64,000 nucleotides of DNA from an uncultured Prevotellaceae bacterium (GCA_902767775.1 CACXIP010000002.1:62001-126000); one strand, 5' to 3'; shown: positions 32,608 to 42,285, counted from the stretch's first letter. Notes: generated by a model not told the origin, from the letters alone. Made by a program: numbers and translations.

Positions 32608-34371
32608 ATGACAATGAGAAAATTCACTATCCTCCTGCTGGCATTGATGTCGCTCTTCACAGCAAAGGCTGAGGACATCACCGTTAATGGTACAAAGAGA
32701 AACTATCTGGTCTATGCTCCCAAAAACCTTGGGGCCAAGAGGCCGCTCCTGATTTCTTGTCATGGCATGAACCAGGATGCACCCTACCAAAAAAACATGC
32801 TGCAGATAGAGTCGGTAGCCGATACAGCGAAATTCGTCACCGTCTTCCCTAACGGCATCGACAAATCATGGGACCTTGGGGGAGACAAGGACCTGAATTT
32901 CATGAAGGCTATCATTGAGGAGATGGTGAAGAAATACGACATCGACCGCAACAAGGTCTATCTCTCTGGTTTCTCCATGGGAGGCATGTTCACCTATTTT
33001 GCCATGAACCGCATGGCGAATGTTTTCGCTGCCTTCGCTCCCATCAGCGGATACCCCATGTGGGGTGCCAGCTTCACCAGTTCCAGGCCCATCCCCATCA
33101 TCCATACCCATGGCACCAGCGACGATGTGGTGGCTTTCAGCGGAGTGGCTAACGTCTTGGCCGGATGGGTGAAAAGAAATGCGTGCCCCACTAAGGCGAA
33201 GGTGGAAAAACCATACAGGGCCAATCACATCACCCGGCATACATGGGGACCGGGAACCAATGGTGTCGAGGTGGTGCTCTTGGAGATGGCGGACAAAGGG
33301 CACTGGATATCCAACGACAACGGTGTCAAAACGGGCGAGGAGATTTGGAACTTCTGCAATCGTTATGCGCTCAAGGAGGACTATAAGCCCAAGGTGAGTT
33401 TTACCTCTCCGCAGAGCAACTTGTCGTTCGTCACTCTTGGAGGCGCAGGCCAGGCTCGGGAAATCACTTTAGAGGCAGAGGCGAGCGACCCCGATGGAAA
33501 GATTGTGAGTGTCGCATACTATGAGGATGACGAACTGCTGGCCGAGGTGGAGGAGGCTCCCTACACCTTTGTGCTCAAGGAACTCCTGAGGGGGGAACAC
33601 GTCATCACGGCTGTCGCCAAGGACAACGAGGGATACACCGCCACGACGAAAACCAGCATAACGGTCAATGATGTGTTGAGAAGCACTTATGCCTTCTCCA
33701 ACTTCACAGATGAGGGGTGCGTGCCCGATGGATGGGAGACGTTCGACGGACAGGAGAGCCGCGTGGGCTTGGCCGAGGGATTCACACAGGGTGCAAGAGT
33801 GTTCAAATTCACGGGGAAAGAACATGATTTCGACTACGGTCTCTACACCCGCAACGTGACGGGGGGCGCGCAGGAGGGATTTGTGCGCTATGCCAGCGAG
33901 AAGACCAATGCCTCTCTGACACTGTACCCGGGCAACTATCAGCTGTATGTGAGGGTCGCCAACTGGAACCAACCTTCCTTCACTCCTGTGACGGTGGCGC
34001 TGGAGAGCATCGATGGCGAGAGGGTGTTTGCAGAAACCTTCACTCCCACAGCCAACATCGGCAATGCGGCTGACAATAGTTTCTCTGGGTCGTCTCCGCT
34101 GTCTTTCTCGGTCGATGTGCTGCAGCATGGGCGCTATATGGTCTCATTCTATACGGCTGACGCTCCGTGGGCCGACCTGGTCGTGGGCAGGGCTACGCTG
34201 CGCCGAAAAGGTGACGTATCCTTGGTTGCGAACACCACATCCAATATTCCCGTGCGAAAACAATACTATACCCTTTCCGGACAGCAGGTGCAGCCGTCCG
34301 CCCAAGGCTTCTATGTAGAGAAGACCATTATGCAGGATGGAACCGTCTTCTCGCGTGTAATAAGGAAATAG
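32608..34371 (+). CDS. Secreted CE1/PHB-depolymerase-like esterase with Ig-like domain
   Basis: The 587-residue protein has a signal peptide (to about residue 21, AKAED), then an alpha/beta-hydrolase domain with oxyanion HGMN (52-55), nucleophile Ser123 in GFSMGG, HGTSDDVV with the likely catalytic Asp, and KGHW with the His. This matches acetyl-xylan/feruloyl esterases of CE1 and PHB-depolymerase-like proteins. A Bacteroidetes Ig-like domain follows (about 268-350, SDPDGKIVSVAYYED ... HVITAVAKDNEG), then a beta-rich carbohydrate-binding-type module. The end (YTLSGQQV ... GFYVEK) resembles a C-terminal sorting domain of secreted Bacteroidota proteins. It probably removes acyl groups from plant glycans. 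Confidence 0.85.
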   Translation: MTMRKFTILLLALMSLFTAKAEDITVNGTKRNYLVYAPKNLGAKRPLLISCHGMNQDAPYQKNMLQIESVADTAKFVTVFPNGIDKSWDLGGDKDLNFMKAIIEEMVKKYDIDRNKVYLSGFSMGGMFTYFAMNRMANVFAAFAPISGYPMWGASFTSSRPIPIIHTHGTSDDVVAFSGVANVLAGWVKRNACPTKAKVEKPYRANHITRHTWGPGTNGVEVVLLEMADKGHWISNDNGVKTGEEIWNFCNRYALKEDYKPKVSFTSPQSNLSFVTLGGAGQAREITLEAEASDPDGKIVSVAYYEDDELLAEVEEAPYTFVLKELLRGEHVITAVAKDNEGYTATTKTSITVNDVLRSTYAFSNFTDEGCVPDGWETFDGQESRVGLAEGFTQGARVFKFTGKEHDFDYGLYTRNVTGGAQEGFVRYASEKTNASLTLYPGNYQLYVRVANWNQPSFTPVTVALESIDGERVFAETFTPTANIGNAADNSFSGSSPLSFSVDVLQHGRYMVSFYTADAPWADLVVGRATLRRKGDVSLVANTTSNIPVRKQYYTLSGQQVQPSAQGFYVEKTIMQDGTVFSRVIRK

Positions 34372-34378
34372 TCCCCTT

Positions 34379-34428
34379 CAGACAAGTCCGACCAGTCCGA
34401 CCCGTCTGACTCGTCGGACTTGTCTGAC
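34379..34428. repeat. 9-bp intergenic micro-repeat (AGTCCGACC type)
   Basis: About five degenerate 9-bp words (AAGTCCGAC, CAGTCCGAC, CCGTCTGAC, TCGTCGGAC, TTGTCTGAC) lie between the esterase and GH43-like genes. The word family is the same as at 30975-31007. Alternating complementary words could fold, but no clean terminator with a T run is formed. Confidence 0.75.
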
Positions 34429-34462
34429 ACCCCAAATATTAAACCTATAAATACCTACATCT

Positions 34463-36286
34463 ATGAAGATATTCTCTAAAATCCTTATCTCTTTTGTCCT
34501 GTTGGTAAGCAGCCAAGTCGTCTATGGACAGTCGGACAAGGGAAAAGAAGCCGACAAGGTCATCAACATGATCAATAAAAGGGGCTTCTGGCGGCCAGCC
34601 GTCCAATGGCTGGAGGATGATGACAGGGCGAAAGGCTATATCTCGATGATTGATGACTTCAGTGCCACAAGTCTGAAGGAAACCAAAAAGAGCATTGAGA
34701 GAGAGCAGAAAGATGCCCAACAGTTGCTCGATGTGAGACAATTGCTCGTGAAAAATGCGAAGAAGCCCAAAAAACAGGACGAGTTGCTGGCACAGTATTT
34801 CAATGATGTCAGTGTTGCCAAAAACGTATTCGATGATGCCGAGAAGGTTGTGCAGCGATGCCAGATGCTCACTGCGGCAATAGACGGCAAACTGGCGAAT
34901 TATGTGCCGAAGACAATGCCCAAGGGAAATCTTCTCTATTTTAGTAGCCTTTCGTCAAATGGCTTCGCAGGATTCCACGAGGAAATTATCTTGGAAAAGA
35001 AAAAAGACGGAAAACGGATTCTCTCGATTGATTCCAGGAACAGGAGAATGGAACCCATGCCCAATGAGCAGGGTATTATCGTGCTTAATCAACCGCAGGT
35101 GGTAGAAGTGGACGACACTGTGTTCCAGCGTGTAAGGGATATGGTGGAGAAGGGGAGACTCTATGATGTGGGAAAGCAATACATGCCCGACTATATGATT
35201 ATGGATGCCTCCAACTGGTCGATGAGTTTTACTTTCGAGGGAGGAAAGATAAGTTCGGGAGGCTATGCGGGAGGACCTGACAATTCCAAGGCACTGAGAG
35301 AGATTGTCGACTATCTTAAGGAGGTGGCAAAGAGCATAGCAGACAGTAAGTTGGAGGCATATCTCTTCACATCCTTTCGCGAGCCGTCCACCCAGGGACT
35401 GGAATACCTGTACAGTTATGACGGACTGCGGTGGGACACCATCCCCGGCGTGTTTATGCAACCCATGGTGGGCAACGAAAAATCTTATCGCGATGCTTTC
35501 ACAAAGGAGGTGAAATGGCCTACATATGCACCGGAGCAGAAATGCCTGAGAGACCCTTCAATCGTGCAGGGACCCGACGGGACCTACCATCTGGTGTGGA
35601 CCGTTCAGTGGTCAGGCAACCGCACTTTTGGCTATGCAAGCTCCAAGGACCTTATCCATTGGTCTGAACAAAGGGAAATTCCCGTCATGAAGAATATCCC
35701 GACCAACAATGTATGGGCACCCGAGCTTTTCTATGATGATGTGAAGGAGCAGTTTCTTGTCATCTGGTCATCGCAAATCAACCCAAAGTACTACACCAAG
35801 GCTGACAGAAAGGGAACCAACAACTGCCACCGGATGTGGTATACCACAACAAAGGACTTCAAAACCTTCACCCCTGCCAAAAGATATTATGACCCGGGAT
35901 TCAACAGCATTGACGGATACCTCCTTAAAAGGGCTCCCAAAGACTATGTGCTTATCGTGAAGGACAACCGAAAACCGGGATACAGCGACCTTTTCTGCGT
36001 ATTTTCTGATTCTCCCTACGGACCTTTCCGCAATCCTACCGCCAAATTCGGACGCACCTACTCTGAAGGTCCCTGTGCCATAATGATGGATGATGGGGAA
36101 TGGATTATCTATTACGACCAGTATCACCCACAGGAATATGGCGCTGTCTCTACACGCGACTTCAAAACCTTCACCCCCATACCTGAGCGCATCTCTGTGC
36201 CGGCAAAGCACAAGCATGGCACCATCCTGAAAATCAATGGGACCACGCTTCGCAACATCATACAGGCAGGACAATCCAAACACTGA
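34463..36286 (+). CDS. Secreted GH43-like glycosidase with long N-terminal domain
   Basis: The 607-residue protein has a signal peptide (residues 1-22, SQVVYGQ). Residues 25-340 form a Lys-rich helical and beta region I do not recognise. The C-terminal part (about 345-607) is a five-bladed-propeller glycosidase: LRDPSIVQGPDGTYHLVW with the catalytic Asp, NVWAPELFYDD, and SEGPCAI with the likely catalytic Glu. That matches the GH43/GH117-like arabinosidase/xylosidase clan. It probably follows the esterase functionally in plant-polymer breakdown, though an intergenic repeat separates the genes. Precise substrate unknown. Confidence 0.82.
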   Translation: MKIFSKILISFVLLVSSQVVYGQSDKGKEADKVINMINKRGFWRPAVQWLEDDDRAKGYISMIDDFSATSLKETKKSIEREQKDAQQLLDVRQLLVKNAKKPKKQDELLAQYFNDVSVAKNVFDDAEKVVQRCQMLTAAIDGKLANYVPKTMPKGNLLYFSSLSSNGFAGFHEEIILEKKKDGKRILSIDSRNRRMEPMPNEQGIIVLNQPQVVEVDDTVFQRVRDMVEKGRLYDVGKQYMPDYMIMDASNWSMSFTFEGGKISSGGYAGGPDNSKALREIVDYLKEVAKSIADSKLEAYLFTSFREPSTQGLEYLYSYDGLRWDTIPGVFMQPMVGNEKSYRDAFTKEVKWPTYAPEQKCLRDPSIVQGPDGTYHLVWTVQWSGNRTFGYASSKDLIHWSEQREIPVMKNIPTNNVWAPELFYDDVKEQFLVIWSSQINPKYYTKADRKGTNNCHRMWYTTTKDFKTFTPAKRYYDPGFNSIDGYLLKRAPKDYVLIVKDNRKPGYSDLFCVFSDSPYGPFRNPTAKFGRTYSEGPCAIMMDDGEWIIYYDQYHPQEYGAVSTRDFKTFTPIPERISVPAKHKHGTILKINGTTLRNIIQAGQSKH

Positions 36287-36333
36287 GCATCCCACAACCT
36301 TCAAAACTTTTTTTCAAAAAAAGTCCGAAAAAT

Positions 36334-36364
36334 TTTGTGGGTTTCGAAAATTGTACTACCTTTG
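36334..36364 (+). promoter_or_regulatory. Promoter of the tRNA cluster
   Basis: TTTG at 36334-36337, a 19-bp spacer and TACCTTTG at 36357-36364 match the Bacteroidota consensus exactly. The first tRNA starts 44 bp further on. Confidence 0.75.
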
Positions 36365-36407
36365 CAACCGCATTTAGAGAAATGCGCCTCTGAATAGAGG
36401 ATTTTTT

Positions 36408-36480
<73 letters not shown>

Positions 36481-36523
36481 CGACATCTTGAATATAAGCG
36501 ATGAGAAGGAATCTCATCATCAA

Positions 36524-36608
36524 GCCCAGGTGGCGGAATTGGTAGACGCGCACGTTTCAGGTGCGTGTGTAGAGATACGTGCAGGTTCGAGTCCTGTTCT
36601 GGGCACCA
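36524..36608 (+). tRNA. tRNA-Leu (anticodon CAG)
   Basis: This is a class II tRNA with a long variable arm. Acceptor GCCCAGG pairs with TCTGGGC; the anticodon loop TTCAGGT gives CAG; the T-loop is GTTCGAGTC. ACCA at the end shows that CCA is encoded. Confidence 0.93.
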
Positions 36609-36632
36609 TTATTCAAGATGTCACCACATGAT

Positions 36633-36719
36633 GGAGAGGTGGCGGAATTGGTAGACGCGCTACTTTGAGGGGGTAGTGTCAATTGTGACGTGGGAGTTCG
36701 AGTCTCCTCCTCTTCACCA
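36633..36719 (+). tRNA. tRNA-Leu (anticodon GAG)
   Basis: A second class II tRNA. Acceptor GGAGAGG pairs perfectly with CCTCTTC, the anticodon loop TTGAGGG gives GAG, and a long variable arm (GTGTCAATTGTGACGT) follows. ACCA is encoded at the end. Confidence 0.93.
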
Positions 36720-36731
36720 TATTTTTTTGTT

Positions 36732-36804
<73 letters not shown>

Positions 36805-36833
36805 CATTTTTTAGGATAAGAAAAACCAAATCA

Positions 36834-37379
36834 ATGAATTTATATATTAGATATTTCGACAAGGAGACATTGGTATACAGTGTCGACGAGGCGATTGATT
36901 TCCTTTGTTCCATTCCTGAGGTGGGCATGAATCCGCAGATTGAGGCCGATGTGCGTGAGTATGCAGAGAGTGATGTGCTCTATCCTAAAAGATACAAAGT
37001 GAGACCAAGAGTCTATTTCATCATCATCAAAACCGAAGCTGCCACTATGCTTGACTTCAAGCAGAAAAAGGCTTTGCGTCCGGCTGGACAGCAACAGGAA
37101 AGGCGTGACAGCGTACAGCCGGCTGTGGGCAGGCTCACTGAGGAGCGCCAGGGATGGTATGAGGGGATGCTCGACTTCAAACGTGTTGTCATGGTGCCGT
37201 CCACAGGCAAGCATGAGTATCGCGACACACATTTCGTGGCAAGATGCAAAGCGCTCTCAGGTATTGACTGCTACAACCGCATCGTGGAGCATCTGAGGGA
37301 AAGGGTGGACAGCAGAAGCCAATTCCCATCTGCAAAAGGAAAGAATTTCCGCTTCAAATATTTGGGCATGTGGAAATAA
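36834..37379 (+). CDS. Conserved-looking hypothetical protein
   Basis: The 181-residue protein begins MNLYIRYFDKETLVYSVDEA 30 bp after the last tRNA. It is basic in its second half (KQKKALRPAGQQQERRD, RFKYLGMWK) and has no signal peptide or membrane segment. I chose the ATG at 36834, since a longer frame would run back into the tRNA. ssb starts 21 bp downstream, so the two are likely co-transcribed, which hints at a DNA- or RNA-related cytoplasmic function. I do not recognise the family. Confidence 0.7.
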   Translation: MNLYIRYFDKETLVYSVDEAIDFLCSIPEVGMNPQIEADVREYAESDVLYPKRYKVRPRVYFIIIKTEAATMLDFKQKKALRPAGQQQERRDSVQPAVGRLTEERQGWYEGMLDFKRVVMVPSTGKHEYRDTHFVARCKALSGIDCYNRIVEHLRERVDSRSQFPSAKGKNFRFKYLGMWK

Positions 37380-37400
37380 AATAATTAAAGGAGGAATATA

Positions 37401-37823
37401 ATGAATAAGGTTATGCTTATCGGAAATGTCGGCAAAGACCCGGTCATTTCTTATTATGATGCCGACCAGGCCATGGCGGTCTTCACACTTGCCACGACTG
37501 AGAGAGGCTATACGCTGCAAAACGGGACGCAGGTGCCCGACCGTACCGATTGGCACAACATCGTGCTGTGGAGAGGCTTGGCAAAAATCGCAGAGAAATA
37601 TGTGCACAAGGGCGACAAACTCTATATCGAGGGACGCCTGAGATATCGCATGTATGACGATAAGACAGGGGCAAGAAGGTATGTCACTGAAATCGTCGGT
37701 GAGAACATGGAATTGCTGTCCCCACGCCCACAGACTCCTGACGGTGCCACGGTCAACACTCCCAAACCGCCAGCTGATAATAAGGCTGTGCAACAGGGAC
37801 AGGACGACGAGATTCCGTTTTGA
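37401..37823 (+). CDS. ssb: Single-stranded DNA-binding protein
   Basis: The 140-residue protein has the OB-fold start MNKVMLIGNVGKDP, DWHNIVLWRGLA and KGDKLYIEGRLRYR, and the acidic C-terminal tail ending DDEIPF that recruits partner proteins. SSB coats single-stranded DNA during replication, repair and recombination. The gene precedes a gldE-type gene by 19 bp, an order common in Bacteroidota. Confidence 0.95.
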   Translation: MNKVMLIGNVGKDPVISYYDADQAMAVFTLATTERGYTLQNGTQVPDRTDWHNIVLWRGLAKIAEKYVHKGDKLYIEGRLRYRMYDDKTGARRYVTEIVGENMELLSPRPQTPDGATVNTPKPPADNKAVQQGQDDEIPF

Positions 37824-37842
37824 CCCTTTTCCCAACTAAAAC

Positions 37843-39171
37843 GTGGAAACCATCAACTATTTTCTCAATATGCTCGGCGAGGTCCATTGGATTTCGCCGA
37901 CTTCCGATGTATACATGACAGCGGCACTCGCATTGCTGTTGCTGGGAGTGTCGGGCTTTGCCAGCGCCTCGGAGATTGCATTCTTCAGTCTCTCGCCGAC
38001 CGACCTCAATGCGCTTGATCCAGAGCATAATGCGGCCGACAGAAATATTGAGACACTGCGCAACGACAGTGAAAGGACGTTGGCGACGATTCTTATCACC
38101 AACAACTTGGTCAATGTCACCATCATCATGCTCTGCAACTACATTTTCGCCAGGTTGGTCGATTTCGGCAACGCCATTTGGTTGCAGTTCCTGTGCATCA
38201 CCGTCATCCTCACTTTCCTTCTCCTGCTTTTCGGAGAAATCATGCCGAAAGTATATGCGCGGCAGAACCCGTTGAGATACTGCCGGTTCTCTGCAGGGGC
38301 CCTTATGTTCTTCCGCAAGCTTTTCTGGCCAGTGGAGACCGTGCTAATGGGCAGCGGCACGTTGGCGGAGAAGATTGTGCACAAGGAGGCGCATGTGCTC
38401 AGCGTGGATGACTTGGAGCAGGCGCTTGAACTTACCGACAAGGAGGACATCAAGGTGGAGCAGAGCATGCTGCAGGGCATCATTCGATTTGGCGACGAGA
38501 CGGCAAAGGAAATCATGACTCCAAGGCAGGATATTGTAGACCTCAGCATGAAAGATGACTTCAACACCGTCATCAACAGCATCGTCGAGAACAACTACAG
38601 CCGTATCCCGGTCTATCAGGGTAATGCCGACAACATACGTGGCGTACTCTACATCAAGGACCTGCTGCCCCATTTGGGCAAAACCAACTCCTTCCGTTGG
38701 CAGAGCCTCATACGTCCGGCGTACTTCGTCCCGGAAACCAAGAAAATCGATGATTTGCTGCGTGAGTTCCAGGAGAACAAAATTCACATAGCCATAGTCG
38801 TTGACGAGTTTGGCGGGACAAGCGGCCTCGTCACTTTGGAGGACATTCTCGAGGAAATCCTCGGCGAGATACACGATGAGTTTGATGAGGAGGAGCGCAA
38901 CTACACCCGCATCAACAACAACACGTATGTCTTTGAGGGAAAAACCCTTCTGTCTGATTTCTGCAAGATTCTCAACATCGACGATGACTTCGCCGAGGTG
39001 GAGGGCGATGCTGACTCTTTGGCAGGACTGCTGCTCGAACTTAAGGGTGATTTCCCAAAGGTCAACGAGACCATTTCTTTTGGCAAATATACCTTTGAAA
39101 TCCTGGCCATTGAGGAACGACGCATCTCCAAGGTCAAGGTGGTGATTCAACCACAGGAAGAAAAGGCATGA
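37843..39171 (+). CDS. gldE: GldE-like CNNM/CorC-family membrane protein
   Basis: The 442-residue protein has an N-terminal CNNM-type membrane domain (hydrophobic segments at about 24-45, 85-105, 110-135), then two CBS domains (about 215-335, with MTPRQDIVDLS and VDEFGGTSGLVTLEDI) and a C-terminal CorC/HlyC domain (about 350-440). In Bacteroidota this protein next to ssb is called GldE and is linked to gliding and type-IX secretion; the family also includes Mg/Co efflux proteins. The start is a GTG. gldD, the usual next gene, is not present. Confidence 0.85.
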   Translation: METINYFLNMLGEVHWISPTSDVYMTAALALLLLGVSGFASASEIAFFSLSPTDLNALDPEHNAADRNIETLRNDSERTLATILITNNLVNVTIIMLCNYIFARLVDFGNAIWLQFLCITVILTFLLLLFGEIMPKVYARQNPLRYCRFSAGALMFFRKLFWPVETVLMGSGTLAEKIVHKEAHVLSVDDLEQALELTDKEDIKVEQSMLQGIIRFGDETAKEIMTPRQDIVDLSMKDDFNTVINSIVENNYSRIPVYQGNADNIRGVLYIKDLLPHLGKTNSFRWQSLIRPAYFVPETKKIDDLLREFQENKIHIAIVVDEFGGTSGLVTLEDILEEILGEIHDEFDEEERNYTRINNNTYVFEGKTLLSDFCKILNIDDDFAEVEGDADSLAGLLLELKGDFPKVNETISFGKYTFEILAIEERRISKVKVVIQPQEEKA

Positions 39172-40193
39172 GCATCCGCACACTTATTCCTCTCTTGGTA
39201 TCATGCCTCTCTCTCACAGTGCAGGCACAGGAAACCATGGAACATGAACCACAGATGGTGGAGCATGAGCAGGTGGCTTTTCCCGACAGCATACCGCCGG
39301 GGGGCTACAGCGGCATTGCATGGCTCGGTGGCGACCGCTATGCTGTGGTGTCCGACAACGGCAGAGATGGATATTTCATCTTCCGCATCACGCTCGACTC
39401 TGTGGGGATGGTCACTTCGGCAGCCTGTGCAGATTTCATCGGGTCGCAAGCATCCAATCCCGACAATGAGGATATAGCTTGGTTTGCACCTGACTCCACA
39501 TTGTTCATCAGCAGTGAGAGCGACACAAAGGTGAGGGAGTTCTCCCTAAAGGGTGTGCCTACGGGGCGGACATTGCCTCTCCCGGATGTTTTTAGGGGCA
39601 CTTCAAGGGCATACAGTCTCGAGGCTCTCACCTACAATGCTGTCACCCATCGATTCTGGACCACCAGTGAGAGCACGCTGGAGGGCGACGGCCTGAGAGC
39701 CGACCCCGACAATGGGGCGCGCAACCGGCTCCGCATACAGTCTTTCGACGACAGCCTGTGCGCAGGTGCCCAATATCTGTATGAGATGGACGAACCCATG
39801 GCTCAGGTGATGCCGGAGAGGTTTGCCATGGGGGTAAGCGCGATGACCTCCCTCGATGATGGTCGCCTTCTCGTATTGGAAAGGGAGTTTGCTGTCCCCG
39901 AGTCGGTAATCGGAGCATTTGTCTCCTGTCGAATCTACCAAGTATGCCCCGACCGAGAAGAGCCACTTCTTCCGTCTGAGAGCATTGCAGGACGTCAACC
40001 TATGGGGAAAACGCTGATTGCGGAATGGATGACGGCTGTAGGACTGCTTGATGTTTCTATTGCCAACTATGAGGGGATGTGTGCCGGTCCCCGCCTTGCT
40101 GACGGGAGGCAGGTCATCGTACTCATCTCCGACTCACAAAACCAGTATGCGGGTGTCTTGAAAGATTGGGTCAAGACCATCGTCATCGAATGA
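39168..40193 (+). CDS. Secreted esterase-like-activity-of-phytase family protein
   Basis: The 341-residue protein has a signal peptide (residues 1-19, TVQAQ) and motifs PPGGYSGIAWLGGDRYAVVSD, DNEDIAWF, SLEALTYN and YEGMCAG, which fit the beta-propeller domain annotated as esterase-like activity of phytase. Asp/Glu-rich metal sites are likely. Its ATG overlaps the gldE stop by 4 bp (ATGA), so the genes are coupled. The reaction and substrate are uncertain; the protein is expected in the periplasm or outside the cell. Confidence 0.82.
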   Translation: MSIRTLIPLLVSCLSLTVQAQETMEHEPQMVEHEQVAFPDSIPPGGYSGIAWLGGDRYAVVSDNGRDGYFIFRITLDSVGMVTSAACADFIGSQASNPDNEDIAWFAPDSTLFISSESDTKVREFSLKGVPTGRTLPLPDVFRGTSRAYSLEALTYNAVTHRFWTTSESTLEGDGLRADPDNGARNRLRIQSFDDSLCAGAQYLYEMDEPMAQVMPERFAMGVSAMTSLDDGRLLVLEREFAVPESVIGAFVSCRIYQVCPDREEPLLPSESIAGRQPMGKTLIAEWMTAVGLLDVSIANYEGMCAGPRLADGRQVIVLISDSQNQYAGVLKDWVKTIVIE

Positions 40194-40296
40194 TGTTGAA
40201 ATCATCCGCATAACCTTTTATACATCTCACGCAATCCTTTACGCATTTGCTTGGTAAAAAACAAGCAAATAATTTCGCCATTCACAAAAAATACCG

Positions 40297-40304
40297 TATT
40301 TTTG
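40297..40304 (+). promoter_or_regulatory. Putative -7 element for kdgK
   Basis: TATTTTTG matches TAnnTTTG 56 bp before the kdgK ATG. The expected -33 region reads ATTTCG, only a partial match. Confidence 0.4.
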
Positions 40305-40359
40305 TACGTGAAAAGACAAACTTTAAAAACAATTCATTGAACAAAAAACTTTTTTAAGA

Positions 40360-41385
40360 ATGGCAAAAGTTATCACATTGGGCGAGATCATGCTCCGACT
40401 CTCGTCACCGGGACAGAAGAGATTCATTCAGAGCGATTACTTCGACGTGGTGTATGGCGGTGGAGAAGCCAACGTGGCAGTAAGCGCTGCCAACTACGGA
40501 CATGAGGCTTACTTCGTGACCAAACTCCCTAAACACGAGATCGGACAGTGCGCAGTCAACGCTCTGCGCCGCTATGGCGTCAAGACTGACTTTATCACTC
40601 GCGGAGGCGACAGAGTCGGTATCTATTTCCTTGAGTCTGGTGCATCGATGCGCCCCTCAAAGGTGATATACGACCGTGCCAACAGCGCTATTGCTGAGGC
40701 TGATCCCAGCGACTTCGACTTCGACAAAATCATGGAGGGAGCACAGTGGTTCCATTGGAGTGGCATCACTCCTGCCATCAGCGACAAAGCTGCCGAACTG
40801 ACACGCCTGGCTTGCGAGGCTGCAAAACGTCATGGCGTCACCGTGAGCGTCGACCTCAACTTCCGCAAAAAACTGTGGACCTCGGAAAAGGCTCAGAGCA
40901 TCATGAAGCCGCTTATGAAATATGTCGATGTGTGCATTGGCAATGAGGAGGACGCACAACTGTGCCTCGGTTTCAAGCCGGAGGCTGATGTGGAAGGTGG
41001 AAAGACCGACGCCGAGGGCTACTACGGCATCTTCAAAGGCATGATGGACACCTTCGGTTTCAAATATGTGGTCAGCACCTTGCGTGAGTCGTTCTCCGCA
41101 TCACATAATGGATGGAAGGCTCTTATCTACAATGGAAAAGAGTTCTATCAGAGCAAACGCTACGACATTCAGCCCATCATCGACCGCGTGGGTGGTGGTG
41201 ACTCCTTCTCTGGAGGACTTATCCATGGATTGCTCACCTATCCCGATGACCAAGGCAAGGCTCTTGAGTTTGCTGTGGCTGCATCGGCACTCAAACACAC
41301 CATCCCTGGTGACTTCAACCTTGTGTCGCGCGAAGAGGTGGAGAACCTTGCCGGAGGCGATGCTTCAGGACGCGTGCAGAGATAA
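40360..41385 (+). CDS. kdgK: 2-dehydro-3-deoxygluconokinase (PfkB family)
   Basis: The 341-residue protein is a PfkB-type sugar kinase: LGEIMLRLSSPG near the start, GGGEANVAVSAANYG near residue 33, and the C-terminal GGGDSFSGGLIHG with the catalytic Asp (about 279). KdgK phosphorylates 2-keto-3-deoxygluconate to KDPG. The next gene encodes KDPG aldolase, which confirms the substrate. The pair completes uronate breakdown, for example from pectin, and feeds pyruvate and glyceraldehyde 3-phosphate into glycolysis. It is separated from eda by two short repeat arrays. Confidence 0.92.
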   Translation: MAKVITLGEIMLRLSSPGQKRFIQSDYFDVVYGGGEANVAVSAANYGHEAYFVTKLPKHEIGQCAVNALRRYGVKTDFITRGGDRVGIYFLESGASMRPSKVIYDRANSAIAEADPSDFDFDKIMEGAQWFHWSGITPAISDKAAELTRLACEAAKRHGVTVSVDLNFRKKLWTSEKAQSIMKPLMKYVDVCIGNEEDAQLCLGFKPEADVEGGKTDAEGYYGIFKGMMDTFGFKYVVSTLRESFSASHNGWKALIYNGKEFYQSKRYDIQPIIDRVGGGDSFSGGLIHGLLTYPDDQGKALEFAVAASALKHTIPGDFNLVSREEVENLAGGDASGRVQR

Positions 41386-41400
41386 AACAATTCTTAATTA

Positions 41401-41474
41401 GTGAGTTAAATAGTTAGCGAGTCATAGTAAGTGAATTAAATAGTTAGTGAGTCATAGTAAGTGAGTTAAATTGG
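41401..41474. repeat. 30-bp tandem repeat, about 2.5 units
   Basis: Units at 41401-41430 and 41431-41460 differ at only two positions, and a third begins at 41461 and fades. The unit is GTGAGTTAAATAGTTAG plus 13 more bases. It lies in the 168-bp gap between kdgK and eda. Confidence 0.9.
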
Positions 41475-41481
41475 GATATGT

Positions 41482-41540
41482 CTAAACTCCTAGACTCCTA
41501 AACTCCTAAATTTCCAAACTCCTAGACTCCCAAACTCCTA
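41482..41540. repeat. 8-bp intergenic micro-repeat (CTCCTAAA type)
   Basis: Degenerate 8-bp words (CTCCTAGA, CTCCTAAA, CTCCCAAA) run for about 60 bp directly before the eda gene, after the 30-bp repeats. Confidence 0.8.
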
Positions 41541-41553
41541 TAAATCAATCAAA

Positions 41554-42225
41554 ATGGCAAAATTCAATAAAGTACAAGTAATAACCGCCATGCGTGAGAC
41601 AGGCATGGTGCCCGTTTTCTACCACAGCGACCCCGAGGTGGTGAAGAATGTCGTCAAGGCATGCTACGACGGAGGTGTCAGGGTATTTGAGTTCACCAAC
41701 CGCGGCGACTTCGCCCATGAGGTGTTCGCAGAGGTCAACAAATGGGTCATGGCAAATTGCCCTGAGATGATAATGGGCGTAGGCACTGTGGTCGACCCCG
41801 CCACTGCAGCACTGTATCTGCAGCTGGGTGCCAATTTCATCGTAGGCCCCAACTTCAATCCTGCTATCTGCGAGGTGTGCAACAGAAGGCTCGTTCCCTA
41901 TAGCCCGGGATGTGGCTCTGTCAGCGAGATTAACAACGCACAGGCAATGGGATGCGACATCACCAAGGTGTTCCCCGCTGGAAATGTAGGAGGCCCGTCG
42001 TTTGTCAAAAACGTCATGGCACCGCTGCGCTGGTCGAACATCATGGTAACTGGTGGCGTGTCGCCCGATGAGGAGAACCTCACCAACTGGATTAAGTCGG
42101 GTGTGCTCTGCGTGGGCATGGGCTCCAAACTGTTCCCCAAAGAGGTGGTGGCTGCCAAAAACTGGAAGGCAATCTCCGACAAGTGTGAGGAGGCTCTTGG
42201 CTACATCGCCAAGGCACGCGGCTGA
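41554..42225 (+). CDS. eda: KDPG/KHG aldolase (2-dehydro-3-deoxyphosphogluconate aldolase)
   Basis: The 223-residue class I aldolase has Glu46 in [32 protein letters not shown] and the Schiff-base Lys138 in DITKVFPAG. It cleaves KDPG to pyruvate and glyceraldehyde 3-phosphate. It follows kdgK on the same strand, giving the last two steps of ketodeoxygluconate catabolism. A strong hairpin follows at 42262-42285. Confidence 0.94.
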   Translation: MAKFNKVQVITAMRETGMVPVFYHSDPEVVKNVVKACYDGGVRVFEFTNRGDFAHEVFAEVNKWVMANCPEMIMGVGTVVDPATAALYLQLGANFIVGPNFNPAICEVCNRRLVPYSPGCGSVSEINNAQAMGCDITKVFPAGNVGGPSFVKNVMAPLRWSNIMVTGGVSPDEENLTNWIKSGVLCVGMGSKLFPKEVVAAKNWKAISDKCEEALGYIAKARG

Positions 42226-42261
42226 AAGGTCCTCCTCTTATCTTTATAAAACCTACCAACT

Positions 42262-42285
42262 CCCCCTCTAATCTTTTAGAGGGGG
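42262..42285 (+). terminator. Hairpin after eda, touching the next start codon
   Basis: A perfect 10-bp stem (42262-42271 and 42276-42285) with a TCTT loop lies 36 bp after the eda stop. There is no long T run after it, so it may be a weak terminator or an element controlling translation of the kinase gene that begins just beyond. Confidence 0.5.

Noticed and set aside
37257..37835. 192-codon minus-strand frame across ssb
   Set aside because: Shadow of ssb and its upstream gene.
38344..39183. 279-codon minus-strand frame across gldE
   Set aside because: Shadow of the CBS-domain coding sequence; long antisense frames are expected from its codon bias.
42262..42285. Riboswitch before the large kinase gene
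   Set aside because: Only one simple hairpin is present and no conserved aptamer sequence was recognised.
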